From NCBI RefSeq assembly GCF_003264365.1, contig NZ_PYAK01000062.1:1-34134 (forward strand): a stretch of DNA of 34,134 bases, given 5' to 3'. Position 1 is the stretch's first letter. The number at the start of each line of letters is the position of its first letter. The translations under genes and the position numbers were made by a program. This DNA is from Micromonospora noduli (lineage in GTDB: Bacteria > Actinomycetota > Actinomycetes > Mycobacteriales > Micromonosporaceae). The notes below the pieces were generated by a model that saw only the letters and a list, made by a program, of their open reading frames with translations, was not told the origin of the DNA and made no database searches. Below, piece after piece: positions 1-8,899 of the stretch.

Positions 1-178
1 GTTCCGCCGCACGCGCGGCCGCGCCCGGTTCCGGCCCCCGCGCGTCGTCGGTTGGCGCAACCGCCTCCGCGGTACGCCCCGACGCGCCCGGCGACCGCCG
101 CGCCCGCCCGCCTGCCCTGCCCTCAGTGCCGATGTCCTCCCCCACCCCGACATCATCACCGCTAAACACGCCCGACAC
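1..178 (-). other. Left-edge segment, possible truncated 5' end of an unidentified gene
   Basis: This stretch lies downstream of mraY. On the minus strand one frame stays open from a GTG at 178 (or a second GTG at 169, preceded by a GGGGG run) to the window edge, about 59 codons. It would encode a Gly/Ala/Arg-rich, low-complexity N-terminus. A second frame, from an ATG ATG pair near 152, is also open, as is common in such GC-rich DNA. The predicted residues do not resemble the start of MurD, which usually follows mraY. I cannot say whether this is a real gene. Confidence 0.2.
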
Positions 179-203
179 CCCCAGAACGCCCCCTCGGGCG
201 TGT
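166..203 (-). terminator. Hairpin just downstream of mraY, possible terminator
   Basis: Bases 166-175 (ACACGCCCGA) are perfectly complementary to 194-203 (TCGGGCGTGT), giving a 10-bp GC-rich stem with an 18-nt loop, 13 bases after the mraY stop codon. Only two T residues follow the stem on the minus strand, so it is not a textbook intrinsic terminator. It could instead be an mRNA-stabilising or partial-termination hairpin at the end of the mraZ-mraY transcript. Confidence 0.4.
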
Positions 204-215
204 CGGCCCCGCGGA

Positions 216-1340
216 TCAGGTCATGTTGGCGAGGAACTCGCTGTAGAACAGGCCCAGGGCGATGGCCACGCCGATGCCGGCGATGATCCAGAAGCGCACC
301 ACGATGTTGACCTCGCTCCAGCCGGCCAGCTCGAAGTGGTGCTGGAGCGGAGACATTCGGAACACCCGTTTACCGGTGGTCTTGAAGGAGATGATCTGGA
401 TCACCACGGACATCGTGATGATCACGAAGAGCCCGCCGATGATCGGCAGCAGCAGGATGGTGCGGGTGGACATCGCCATGCCGGCGATCAGACCGCCCAG
501 CCCCAGCGCCCCGGTGTCGCCCATGAAGATCCGCGCCGGGGAGGTGTTCCACCAGAGGAAGCCCACACAGGCCCCCGCCGCCGCCCCGGCGATCAGCGCG
601 ATCTCCAACGGGTCGCGGACCTCGTAGCAGTACGGCTGGGTGTAGTTCGGGTCGGCACACCAGTGCCGGTACTGCCAGAACGCGATCAGCGCGTACGCGG
701 CGAGCACCATCACCGACGCGCCGGTGGCCAGACCGTCCAGGCCGTCGGTGAGGTTGACGCCGTTCGTCGCGGCCATCACCACGAAGATAAAGATGATCAC
801 CGCCCCGACCTTGCTGACCTCCAGGAAGTCGATGTCCCGGATGAAGCTCAGCGTGGTGCTGCCCACCGTCTCGGTGTTGGTCGCCAGCCCCGAGCCGTTG
901 GTCATCGTGCTCGGGAACCACAGCGCGATCACCCCGAAGACCGCACCGACCAGGATCTGGCCGAGCAGCTTGCCGCGCTTGTTCAGCCCGGCGCTGTTGC
1001 GCTTGCGCACCTTGAGGAAGTCGTCGAGGAAACCCACAGCGCCGGAGAACACCATCAGCCCCAGCAGCACCAGCGCCGTGATCGTCGGCTCCACCTGGGC
1101 GATCTGCTGGTCCGGCAGGGTGGTCAGGGCGAGGTGCCCGGCCACGTACGCGATCACAGTGGCCAGGATGAAGACCACGCCACCCATCGTGGGCGTGCCC
1201 TTCTTGCCCTGGTGCATGGCGGGGCCGTCGGACCGGATCGGCTGACCGGCCTTGAGCCGGGTGAACACCTTGATCGCGATCGGGGTGCAGAAGAGCGAGA
1301 CGAGGAAGGCCACCCCGATGGCGACGATGACCGCCCTCAT
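216..1340 (-). CDS. mraY: Phospho-N-acetylmuramoyl-pentapeptide transferase MraY
   Basis: MraY transfers phospho-MurNAc-pentapeptide from UDP onto undecaprenyl phosphate in the inner membrane, making lipid I. The protein has 374 residues with about ten hydrophobic helices. Family motifs are clear: LDDFLK with two acidic residues (105-110), NLTDGLDGLA (196-205), GDTGALGLG (274-282) and the HHFE motif (334-337). The start is the ATG at 1340, whose ATGA overlaps the murF stop, so translation is probably coupled. It is the last recognisable gene of this dcw segment. A hairpin follows it, and murD does not begin within the next 215 bases. Confidence 0.98.
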   Translation of the reverse strand: MRAVIVAIGVAFLVSLFCTPIAIKVFTRLKAGQPIRSDGPAMHQGKKGTPTMGGVVFILATVIAYVAGHLALTTLPDQQIAQVEPTITALVLLGLMVFSGAVGFLDDFLKVRKRNSAGLNKRGKLLGQILVGAVFGVIALWFPSTMTNGSGLATNTETVGSTTLSFIRDIDFLEVSKVGAVIIFIFVVMAATNGVNLTDGLDGLATGASVMVLAAYALIAFWQYRHWCADPNYTQPYCYEVRDPLEIALIAGAAAGACVGFLWWNTSPARIFMGDTGALGLGGLIAGMAMSTRTILLLPIIGGLFVIITMSVVIQIISFKTTGKRVFRMSPLQHHFELAGWSEVNIVVRFWIIAGIGVAIALGLFYSEFLANMT

Positions 1341-2734
1341 CGGGTCGACTCCCCACCGGCGTCGGCGCGCAGGGCGTCGGCCACCTCCCAGGTCCGGTAC
1401 CGGGAGCCCTTGACCAGGACGACGTCACCCGGTCGTAGCTCGCTCCGCAGCACCTCGACGGCCGCCGCCTGATCGGTGAGCAGCACCGACTCTCCTCCCC
1501 AGTTTGCTACCGCTGTCGCGCCTTCGTGGATCGGCGCGGCCGGCTCACCCACCACGAGCAGCCGGTCGACACCCAGCTCGGCCGCCAGTTGGCCGATCTC
1601 GGCGTGGCCGTCGTACTCGAACGGGCCCAGCTCGGCCATGTAACCAAGCACCGCGACGGTACGCCGCCCCTGGCCCATGCTCGCCAGCGCCCGCACCGCT
1701 ACCGCCATCGAGGCCGGGTTGGCGTTGTACGAGTCGTCGATCACGGTCACCCCGTCGGGGCGGTCGAAGACGTCCATCCGTCGGGTCGAGACCAGCCCCA
1801 GCTCACCGAGGGCCGTGGCCAGCTCGGCCAGCGGCATGCCCAGCTCCCGGGCGACCGCCGCCGCCGCCAGCGTGTTCCCGACCTGGTGACGGCCGGCCAG
1901 CCGGAGCCGCACCGGCGCGCGCCCCTCCGGGGTGACCAGGGTGTACGACGGGTGACCCCGCTCGTCGAGCGTGACGTCCTCGGCGCGCACGTCGGCGTCG
2001 GGCGCCTCGCCGTAGCGGACCACCCGGGCCTGCGTGCGGCTCGCCATCGCGTCCACCCGGGGGTCGTCGGCGTTCAGCACGGCCAGCCCGTCCGGCGGCA
2101 GCGCCTCCACCAGCTCGCCCTTGGCCAGGGCGATGGCGTCCTGCGAGCCGAACTCGCCGATGTGCGAGGTGCCGACGTTGAGCACGACGGAGATCCGGGG
2201 CGGCACCAGCTCGCACAGGTACCGCACGTGCCCGACCCCGCGCGCGCCCTTCTCCATCACCAGGTAGCGGGTGTCCGGGTCAGCCTGGAGGGCGGTGTAC
2301 GGGTGCCCCAGCTCGTTGTTGAACGAGCCGGGTGGCGCCACAGTGGCCCCGAGCCGGGCGGTGAGCTGACCGATCAGATCCTTCGTGGTGGTCTTGCCGG
2401 ACGAGCCGGTCACGCCGATCACGGTCAGCCCGGGCAGCCGGTCCACCGCCGCGCGGGCCAATCGGCCCATCGCGGTCAGGGCGTCCTCGACCAGCACCAT
2501 CGGCACCCCGGGCACCTCTCGGCTGCCGAGCACCGCCACCGCGCCGGCCTGGATCGCCGTCGCCGCGTAGTCGTGCCCGTCGACCTTCTCCCCCGGGAAG
2601 GCCACGAAGAGCGAACCTGGCCCCACCTTGCGCGAGTCGAACTCCACCGACCCGGTCACGGTGGCGGCCGGTTCGGCGGCCACCAGCCGCCCGTCGACCG
2701 CCGCGGCCACCTCGGCCAGGCTCAGCGCGATCAC
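1337..2734 (-). CDS. murF: UDP-MurNAc-tripeptide--D-alanyl-D-alanine ligase MurF
   Basis: MurF adds D-Ala-D-Ala to UDP-MurNAc-tripeptide, the last cytoplasmic step of precursor synthesis. The 465-residue protein shows the Mur ligase order: an N-terminal UDP-substrate domain (EFDSRKVGPGSLFVA), the ATP-binding loop GVTGSSGKTTTK (107-118), a central domain, and a C-terminal domain containing DDSYNANP. The frame is open further upstream, but family homology begins at the GTG at 2734 (VIALSLAEVA). That GTG overlaps the murE stop as GTGA, while the murF stop overlaps the mraY start as ATGA, so three genes are chained by 4-bp overlaps. Confidence 0.97.
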   Translation of the reverse strand: MIALSLAEVAAAVDGRLVAAEPAATVTGSVEFDSRKVGPGSLFVAFPGEKVDGHDYAATAIQAGAVAVLGSREVPGVPMVLVEDALTAMGRLARAAVDRLPGLTVIGVTGSSGKTTTKDLIGQLTARLGATVAPPGSFNNELGHPYTALQADPDTRYLVMEKGARGVGHVRYLCELVPPRISVVLNVGTSHIGEFGSQDAIALAKGELVEALPPDGLAVLNADDPRVDAMASRTQARVVRYGEAPDADVRAEDVTLDERGHPSYTLVTPEGRAPVRLRLAGRHQVGNTLAAAAVARELGMPLAELATALGELGLVSTRRMDVFDRPDGVTVIDDSYNANPASMAVAVRALASMGQGRRTVAVLGYMAELGPFEYDGHAEIGQLAAELGVDRLLVVGEPAAPIHEGATAVANWGGESVLLTDQAAAVEVLRSELRPGDVVLVKGSRYRTWEVADALRADAGGESTR

Positions 2735-4254
2735 CGCTGACCCGCCAGGTCCCCGAAGCGGGCCCGCAGCGCCTCGGCCAACTCGATGCTGTCGTCGAAC
2801 GGAAGCACCTGGCCCGCCACCTCCTGGCCGCGTTCGTGGCCCTTGCCGAGCAGCGCGATCACGTCGCCCGGCTCGGCCAGCCGCACCGCCTCGTCGATCG
2901 CGGCGCGGCGGCCCGCCACCTCGATGATCCGGGCGGCAGTGCCGGCCCGGTACGCCCCGGCCAGCACCTCGGCGCGAATCTCCCCCGGGTCCTCGGTGCG
3001 CGGGTTGTCGTCGGTCACCAGCACCACGTCGGCTCCCTCCGCCGCGGCGGCGCCCATCACCGGCCGCTTGCCCCGGTCCCGGTCTCCACCGGCGCCGATC
3101 ACACAGATCAGTCGGCCGGCGCTCAACTCGCGCAGCGCGGCCAGCGCGGCCACTATCGCGTCCGACTTGTGCGCGTAGTCGACCACCCCGCGCACCGGCG
3201 CGGCCACGTCGACCAGCTCCAGCCGGCCCGGGACGCCACCGCAGGCGGCCACACCGGCCGCGGCGGTCACCGGGTCCACCCCGGCGCCGACCAAGGTGGC
3301 GATGGCCAGCAGCGCGTTGGCCACGTTGTGCCGGCCCGGCAGGGCGACACCGGCGGACACTGCCACGCCGTTCGGGCCGTGCGCGGTGAACCGCTGGGCG
3401 TACCCCTCGCCGCCCACACCGTCGGCCCACCAGGTCGCGCCCTGGTCACCGGCCGCCGAGTAGGTGACAGTGGTCGGCTTGAGCAGCGGCTTCAACGCCG
3501 GGTCGTCGTGGTTGAGCACCTCGACCGCGCAGCGCCCGTCGAACAGCTGCGCCTTCGCGGCGAAGTAGTCGTCGCTGTCGGCGTGGAAGTCCAGGTGGTC
3601 GGAGCCGAAGTTGGTGTAACCGCCGACGGCGAACCGCACACCGCCCACCCGGCCCATGGCCAGCGCGTGGCTGGAGACCTCCATGACCACGGCGGTAACC
3701 CCCCGCTCGCGGGCGGTGGCCAACATGGCGTGCAGGTCGGTCGCCTCGGGGGTGGTGCGCACACTGTCGATCACCAGATCACCGAGCCGGGTCTCCACCG
3801 TCCCGACCAGCCCGGTGGTGTGCCCGGCGGCCCGCAGCCCCGACTCGATCAGGTATGCGGTGGACGTCTTGCCCGCGGTGCCGGTCACCCCGATCACTGT
3901 GAGATCGGCTGTGGGGTCGCCGTACACGGCCGAGGCCAGCTCGCCGAGCACGGCGCGCGGGTCGGGCACCACCAGGGTGGGCAGGCCGGTCCCCGCCGCC
4001 AACTCCGCGCCGGCCGGGTCGGTCAGCAGCGCCACGGCACCTGCCTCGACGGCGCCGGCGGCGAACTCCGCGCCGTGCCGACGGGCACCGGGCAACGCCG
4101 CGTAGAGGTCGCCGGAGCGAACCTCCTGGCTGGCGTGGGTGACCCCGGAGACGACCACCGCGGCGGCGTCCGCCGGAAGGTCGACGGCGAGCCGGACGGC
4201 GAGGTCACCGAGCCGGACTCCGGTCACGGTACGTGGACGTGGATTGCCGGGCAC
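2731..4254 (-). CDS. murE: UDP-MurNAc-L-Ala-D-Glu--2,6-diaminopimelate ligase MurE
   Basis: MurE adds the third residue of the peptidoglycan stem peptide. The ATP loop GVTGTAGKTST lies at 122-132. The DNPR signature (416-419) is the sequence that binds meso-diaminopimelate, as opposed to lysine, in this family, which fits an actinobacterial cell wall of the DAP type. The start is uncertain. The GTG at 4254 is preceded by GTAGGG at a good distance and gives a protein of 507 residues beginning MPGNPRPRTV. An upstream in-frame GTG at 4293 would add 13 residues with a poorer ribosome site. The stop overlaps murF by 4 bp. Confidence 0.96.
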   Translation of the reverse strand: MPGNPRPRTVTGVRLGDLAVRLAVDLPADAAAVVVSGVTHASQEVRSGDLYAALPGARRHGAEFAAGAVEAGAVALLTDPAGAELAAGTGLPTLVVPDPRAVLGELASAVYGDPTADLTVIGVTGTAGKTSTAYLIESGLRAAGHTTGLVGTVETRLGDLVIDSVRTTPEATDLHAMLATARERGVTAVVMEVSSHALAMGRVGGVRFAVGGYTNFGSDHLDFHADSDDYFAAKAQLFDGRCAVEVLNHDDPALKPLLKPTTVTYSAAGDQGATWWADGVGGEGYAQRFTAHGPNGVAVSAGVALPGRHNVANALLAIATLVGAGVDPVTAAAGVAACGGVPGRLELVDVAAPVRGVVDYAHKSDAIVAALAALRELSAGRLICVIGAGGDRDRGKRPVMGAAAAEGADVVLVTDDNPRTEDPGEIRAEVLAGAYRAGTAARIIEVAGRRAAIDEAVRLAEPGDVIALLGKGHERGQEVAGQVLPFDDSIELAEALRARFGDLAGQR

Positions 4255-4345
4255 GGCGTCAGACCCTACCCGGTCGTCCGGTTCCGGCCGCACAGCCGCC
4301 CCGGTGGTTCGTCGGCACTCACCGATGATGTCCCGCCGTCGCTGC

Positions 4346-6553
4346 TCAGCGCGGATAGACCACGAACTTGGGCGCGGATCCGCCAGTCGAGGGCGGCACC
4401 CGGTAGTGACGCAGAGTGAACTGCATCATGTCCCGGAACGCCGGATTGGCGATCGCCGCGCCCCCGCCGTTGGGCGTGTAGACGAAGACGGCGATCACGT
4501 AGCGGGGGTTCTCGGCGGGAGCCATGCCGATGAAGGAGGACACCTTGTCGGTCTCTATCTTGCCGTTGACCAGCCGTGATCCGGTTCCGGTCTTGCCGGC
4601 GACCCGATAGCCGGGGACCGCGGCGGTGACGCCGGTGGCGCCGTCGACGGTGGTGACCGCCTCCAGCATGGTGCGCAGGGCCGCCGCGTTCTGCGGGCTG
4701 AGCACCGACCGGGTCAGCGGGGCCGGCGCGGGGGCGCGCTTGCCGTCCGGGCCGATCACCTCCTTGACCAGGTGCGGCTGCACGTACGTGCCGTTGTTGG
4801 CGATGGCGGCGTACGCGGCGGCCATCTGCAGCGGCGTGGCGTCGACGCTGTGCCCGATCGGCACCGACCCACGCGACGATTCGCTCCACTCGTCGGCCGG
4901 CAGCAGTCGCCCGCTGGCCTCCCCGGGCATCCCCTCGCCCGTCGGCTTGCCCAGCCCGAACCGCTTCTGGTAGTCGATCAACCGGTCCCGGCCGAGCTTC
5001 TCGGCGATCGTGATGGTGCCGACGTTCGACGAGTAGGCGAGCATCCCCGGCACGCTCATCCGCCTGCCGTTGGCCGGATGGGTGTCGGAGAACCAGGTGT
5101 CGCCCATCTTGATGTTGTTGGCGATCGGCAACGTGGTGTCCGGCGTGATCACGCCCTCCTGCAGGGCCGCGCCGTAGGTGATCGCCTTGTGCACCGAGCC
5201 GGGGTCGACCACGAAGCTGGTCGCGGCGTCCTCCCGGGCGACCGGGTCGCTGGGCACCGGCTTCGCCGCGTCGTAGGTGGGGTTGCTGGCCTGGGCCAGC
5301 ACCGCGCCGGAGGGAATCTCGATGACCACGGCGGCGCCCGTGCCGCCCGGGGCCTGGGCCATGCGCGCGCTGAGGATCTGCTGCGTCCGGAACTGCAGGT
5401 CGCGGTTGATGGTGAGGCCGAGCGAACTGCCCGGCTTGGCGAGGGTCGTCCGGCTGTAGCCACCTGGAATGGGCGCGGCGAGATCGCCGAGGCCGGCCTC
5501 GTACACCCGTTTGCCGTCCTGACCGGCGAGCACGTCGTCGTAGCGGGCCTCCAGCCCTTCCAACCCGACCATGTCCTGGCTGGTGAAGCCGATCAGGTTG
5601 GCCGCCAGGTCACCGCCGGGCACCTCACGGCGCTCGTCGCGGTGCACCCCGATGCCGAGGAGGTCAAGCGCCTGCACCCGCTTGGCGGTGGAGATCTCCA
5701 CTCCCCGCGCCAGGTACACGAATCGGGACGCCTTACCGTCCTCCAGCTTGCGCGGCTTCATCAACTCCATCAGCTTCGACACCGGGATGCCGAGCAGCGG
5801 GGAGAGCGCCTTGGCGACGGCGGCCGAGTCCTTCACCTCGGTCGGGTCGGCGTACACGTACCGCGCCTCGACACTACGGGCCAGCGGCGCGCCGGTGCTG
5901 TCGTAGATCGCGCCCCGCGGCGCCGGCAGCTCGACCGTGCGGAGTCGGTCAGCGATGCCGCCCCCTGCGTACGCCGGAGCGTCGACCGCCTGGAGGTAGA
6001 TCAGCCGGATCCCGATGGTGGCGAAGAGCGTCAGGGCGAGCACGGTGCCCAGCCGCAGCCGCAACCGCGAGTCGGCCAGTTTCGGCGGGCGTCGTGGCTT
6101 GCGCGACGGCCGGCGGGCCGCCGGTCGGTCGGTGCGCCGCGGCGCGCGTGGCGTCGTCCGGCGACGCGGCGGCGGCTCGTCCCCACCCGGGCCACGGGGG
6201 GTACGCGGCGCGACGGTGCGCACCACCCCACCGCGGCCGGCCGCCGGAGCGTCGCGCCGGCCGGACCGGGCGGCGGCCCGACCGCCGTCGAGCACCTGCA
6301 ACGCCGGCCGGAACGGGTCACCGGACCGGGTGCTGCGCGGCGTACGCCGCTGTTCGGCGCCCTGACCGCGCGCAGGCGTACCGCGCTCCTCCCGGACGGT
6401 CCGACCTCTCGGGGTGTACGCCCGGGCGCCGGAGATGCCCCCGATGCCCGGCTCGCCGGTGCGCGGCTCCCCGTCGGCGGGCCCGGCATCACGTGCAGAA
6501 CCGCGCCGGGACCCCGTAGGGTCCCGGCGCGGCTCGTCCGACCTTGGTGGCAC
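4346..6553 (-). CDS. ftsI: Septal peptidoglycan transpeptidase FtsI (class B PBP)
   Basis: This is the division transpeptidase, which cross-links septal peptidoglycan at the outer face of the membrane. The 735 residues comprise a long Arg/Pro-rich cytoplasmic tail (1-165), one membrane helix (about 166-188), a dimerisation domain (starting RGAIYDSTGAPLA near 213) and the transpeptidase domain. Catalytic motifs are S453-V-H-K456, S508-S-N510 and K654-T-G656. The basic tail is much longer than in E. coli FtsI, which has a short one; long tails are common in actinobacterial homologues. The GTG start at 6553 lies three bases after the ftsL stop, so the two are probably coupled. A 91-bp gap separates its stop from the preferred murE start. 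Confidence 0.97.
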   Translation of the reverse strand: MPPRSDEPRRDPTGSRRGSARDAGPADGEPRTGEPGIGGISGARAYTPRGRTVREERGTPARGQGAEQRRTPRSTRSGDPFRPALQVLDGGRAAARSGRRDAPAAGRGGVVRTVAPRTPRGPGGDEPPPRRRTTPRAPRRTDRPAARRPSRKPRRPPKLADSRLRLRLGTVLALTLFATIGIRLIYLQAVDAPAYAGGGIADRLRTVELPAPRGAIYDSTGAPLARSVEARYVYADPTEVKDSAAVAKALSPLLGIPVSKLMELMKPRKLEDGKASRFVYLARGVEISTAKRVQALDLLGIGVHRDERREVPGGDLAANLIGFTSQDMVGLEGLEARYDDVLAGQDGKRVYEAGLGDLAAPIPGGYSRTTLAKPGSSLGLTINRDLQFRTQQILSARMAQAPGGTGAAVVIEIPSGAVLAQASNPTYDAAKPVPSDPVAREDAATSFVVDPGSVHKAITYGAALQEGVITPDTTLPIANNIKMGDTWFSDTHPANGRRMSVPGMLAYSSNVGTITIAEKLGRDRLIDYQKRFGLGKPTGEGMPGEASGRLLPADEWSESSRGSVPIGHSVDATPLQMAAAYAAIANNGTYVQPHLVKEVIGPDGKRAPAPAPLTRSVLSPQNAAALRTMLEAVTTVDGATGVTAAVPGYRVAGKTGTGSRLVNGKIETDKVSSFIGMAPAENPRYVIAVFVYTPNGGGAAIANPAFRDMMQFTLRHYRVPPSTGGSAPKFVVYPR

Positions 6554-6556
6554 CGG

Positions 6557-7162
6557 TCAGCCTCCCGCACCCTGGCTGGTCACCGACGGCTGGCCGTTCG
6601 CCGGCTGCGGCACCTCGAGGGTCTTGCCGTCCGGCAGCCGGATGTAGCCCGGCTCGCCGGCGTCGACCAGGCCCAGCCGCCGCGCCTCGGCGGTCAGGTT
6701 GCCCGGCGCCTCGGCGTCGGCGATCTGCTTGTCCAGTTGCTGCTTCTCCAGGTCCAGTCGAGCCTGCTGCTGCTGCAACCGCTCCAGCCGGAACGCGTTC
6801 TCATTGATCTTGGTGTTGACCGCCAGGATGCCCAGCACCCCGCCGACCACCAGCACCACGATCAGCGCCGCGAACGGCGCACGCGGCACCGAGATCGGCG
6901 GCGGCGGCGCCACCCGCAGCCGCGGCGGCCGGGCGCTGGTGGCGCTGGCGGCCTTCTCGACCGGTCGCAGCGCGGCGGTGCCCTGAGTCGGGAACTCGCG
7001 CGCCCCCCGGGCGCGAGTCTCCCCCTGCCGATTCGTTCGATCGATGCGTGGCGTACCGTTTCCGAGGCGCGGAGCCCGCTCCGCCGCGGTCCGGCCCCCC
7101 GACCGCGGTGCGCGCTGCCCGCCGCCGGTGACGTCCCGGCGGTCGCGCTTGTCAATGCTCAT
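6557..7162 (-). CDS. ftsL: FtsL-like septum formation initiator protein
   Basis: This small bitopic division protein has 201 residues: a basic disordered N-terminus (1-93), a single membrane helix (about 97-116), then a Gln/Leu-rich coiled coil (about 117-150) and a short extracytoplasmic tail. Sequence conservation in FtsL is low, so the assignment rests on this topology and on its place between rsmH and ftsI. Known FtsL proteins form a complex with a FtsB/DivIC partner that controls FtsW-FtsI. The ATG at 7162 has a strong GGGGGAGGG ribosome site. A separate FtsB/DivIC-type protein is not seen in the window. Confidence 0.88.
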   Translation of the reverse strand: MSIDKRDRRDVTGGGQRAPRSGGRTAAERAPRLGNGTPRIDRTNRQGETRARGAREFPTQGTAALRPVEKAASATSARPPRLRVAPPPPISVPRAPFAALIVVLVVGGVLGILAVNTKINENAFRLERLQQQQARLDLEKQQLDKQIADAEAPGNLTAEARRLGLVDAGEPGYIRLPDGKTLEVPQPANGQPSVTSQGAGG

Positions 7163-7220
7163 GTCCCTCCCCCTAACGTCCGTCCCTCTAGCCGTCCCGG
7201 TGCCCCTGACCCCCCACGGA

Positions 7221-8261
7221 TCAGGCGGACCCCGTGCCCGGTTGGTGCATTCCCTTCACCCGTCGGCGAGACCGTTCGCGGTCGGTCCGCCCCTGCTCTG
7301 TCGCGTTCGGGTCGAGTCGCTCCGCGGCCCGCAGCCGCACCGAGGCGGCCCGCGGGTTCGCGGCGACCTCCGCCTCCCCCGGCAGCTCGGCGCCCCGGCT
7401 GAGCAGCCGGAACGTCGGACCGGACCCGGGAAGCTCGACCGGGAGGTCAATCGGGCCCTTACTGCGGACCCGGTCCGTGAGGGCCGCCTTGGTGAGCCTG
7501 TCCTCCAGCGAGTGGTAGGACAGGACCACCATGCGACCGCCCACGGTCAGTGCGTCGAGTGCGGATGGCAACGCTGTCTCCAGCGCTGCCAGCTCTCTGT
7601 TTACCTCGATCCGTAAAGCCTGAAACGTTCTCTTTGCCGGGTGCCCACCCGTTCGTCGGGCTGGTGCCGGAATGGAGTCCCGAACCAGCTCCGCCAGCAG
7701 CGCGGACGAGGTGATCCGGGCCCGCTCCCGCTGCCGGATGATCGCCGAGGCGATCCGGCCGGCGAACTTCTCCTCGCCGTAGACCCGCAGCACCCGGGCC
7801 AGGTCCGGATGCGCGTACGTGTTGACCACCTCTTCGGCGGTCACCCCCCGGGTCTGGTCCATCCGCATGTCCAACGGCGCGTCCTGGGCGTACGCGAACC
7901 CTCGGTCGGGCGCGTCCAACTGCAACGACGAGACACCCAGGTCGAACAGGATGCCGTCGATGGCCGGATAGCCCAGCCGGTCCAGTACGTCCGGCAACTC
8001 GTCGTAGACGGCGTGCTCCAGGTGCACCCGATCGGCGAACCGGGCCAGCCGGACCCGCGCGTGAGCGAGCGCCTCGGTGTCCCGGTCGAGCCCGATCAGG
8101 ACCGTCTCCGGATGCGCCTCCAGCACCGCCTCCGCATGCCCGGCCAGACCGAGCGTCGCGTCGACGTAGACCGTCCGGCCGCCTCGACCCAGCGCGGGGG
8201 CCAGCAGCTCGAGACACCGCTCGAGCAGCACCGGCACGTGCGTGCCGCGCAACTCCCCCAT
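7221..8261 (-). CDS. rsmH: 16S rRNA (cytosine(1402)-N(4))-methyltransferase RsmH
   Basis: RsmH (MraW) methylates N4 of C1402 in 16S rRNA near the ribosomal P site and is a fixed member of dcw clusters. The protein has 346 residues. It begins GELRGTHVPVLLERCLELL, carries the SAM-binding motif VDATLGLAGHAEA (33-45) and the family blocks FDLGVSSLQLDAPDRGFAY and VLSYHSLEDR. The frame is open upstream, but the ATG at 8261 follows a GGGGG ribosome site and matches the family start. The 206 bases separating it from mraZ contain no convincing gene; I see only a small GACGGC/GCCGTC hairpin at 8312-8326. Confidence 0.97.
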   Translation of the reverse strand: MGELRGTHVPVLLERCLELLAPALGRGGRTVYVDATLGLAGHAEAVLEAHPETVLIGLDRDTEALAHARVRLARFADRVHLEHAVYDELPDVLDRLGYPAIDGILFDLGVSSLQLDAPDRGFAYAQDAPLDMRMDQTRGVTAEEVVNTYAHPDLARVLRVYGEEKFAGRIASAIIRQRERARITSSALLAELVRDSIPAPARRTGGHPAKRTFQALRIEVNRELAALETALPSALDALTVGGRMVVLSYHSLEDRLTKAALTDRVRSKGPIDLPVELPGSGPTFRLLSRGAELPGEAEVAANPRAASVRLRAAERLDPNATEQGRTDRERSRRRVKGMHQPGTGSA

Positions 8262-8467
8262 GATGACCCCCACTGGTTGAAACGTCCGTTCTTCTCGTGC
8301 GCCTGTCGTCGGACGGCGCTGCCGTCGTACCGCCAGATCCCCATCCGCTCCCGCCTGACACCGGACCGTCGCCCAATGACTGGATCGTGCGCCTGGCACC
8401 GGGGAAGTGATGCCAGGAACTCGAAAGCGGCTGGAGATCTCGCAGTACGTCGGGCGCCGTTACCGCC

Positions 8468-8899
8468 CTACAGACCGCCGGGCAGCACCCCCTCCTCGAT
8501 GTCGGCGAAGTCGTCTTCGCTCTCGGCGAGGTAGGTCTCCCAGGCGACCTTGTCCCAGATCTCCACCCGCGTGCTCGCGCCGATCACCACCAACTCGCGG
8601 TCCAGCGCGGCATAGGCCCGCAGATGAGCCGGGATGGTCACCCGGCCCTGCTTGTCCGGAACCTCGTCGTGCGCGCTGGCAAAGAAGACCCGGCTGTAGG
8701 CCCGGGCCGCCTTGTGGGTCATCGGCTGTGCGCGCAACTGCTCCGCGATCCGCTGGAACTCAGGGGTCGGGAAGACGTAGAGGCAGCGCTCCTGCCCTTT
8801 AGTGACCACGACACCCCCCGCCAGCTCATCCCGGAACTTGGCCGGAAGGATCAACCGGCCCTTTTCGTCCAGGCGCGGAGTGTGGGTGCCGAGGAACAT
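8468..8899 (-). CDS. mraZ: Transcriptional regulator MraZ
   Basis: MraZ is a ring-forming AbrB-like DNA-binding protein that represses its own dcw operon in the bacteria studied. The 143-residue product has both halves of the duplicated fold, each with the conserved DxxxR motif: LDEKGRLILPAKFR (10-23) and PDKQGRVTIPAHLR (81-94). The ATG at 8899 follows a good GAGGGGG ribosome site. The frame continues upstream, but the extra residues match nothing in the family. Its likely binding sites, three TGG-type repeats, lie inside the putative promoter about 85-110 bases upstream. Confidence 0.97.
   Translation of the reverse strand: MFLGTHTPRLDEKGRLILPAKFRDELAGGVVVTKGQERCLYVFPTPEFQRIAEQLRAQPMTHKAARAYSRVFFASAHDEVPDKQGRVTIPAHLRAYAALDRELVVIGASTRVEIWDKVAWETYLAESEDDFADIEEGVLPGGL

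Noticed and set aside
126..1472. A 448-codon plus-strand frame opposite mraY
   Set aside because: It is an antisense shadow with no domain, while mraY on the other strand has all family motifs.
4255..4293. murE start at the GTG at 4293
   Set aside because: It is possible, but it adds 13 residues and has a weaker ribosome site than the GTG at 4254, which is preceded by GTAGGG. It is kept as an alternative.
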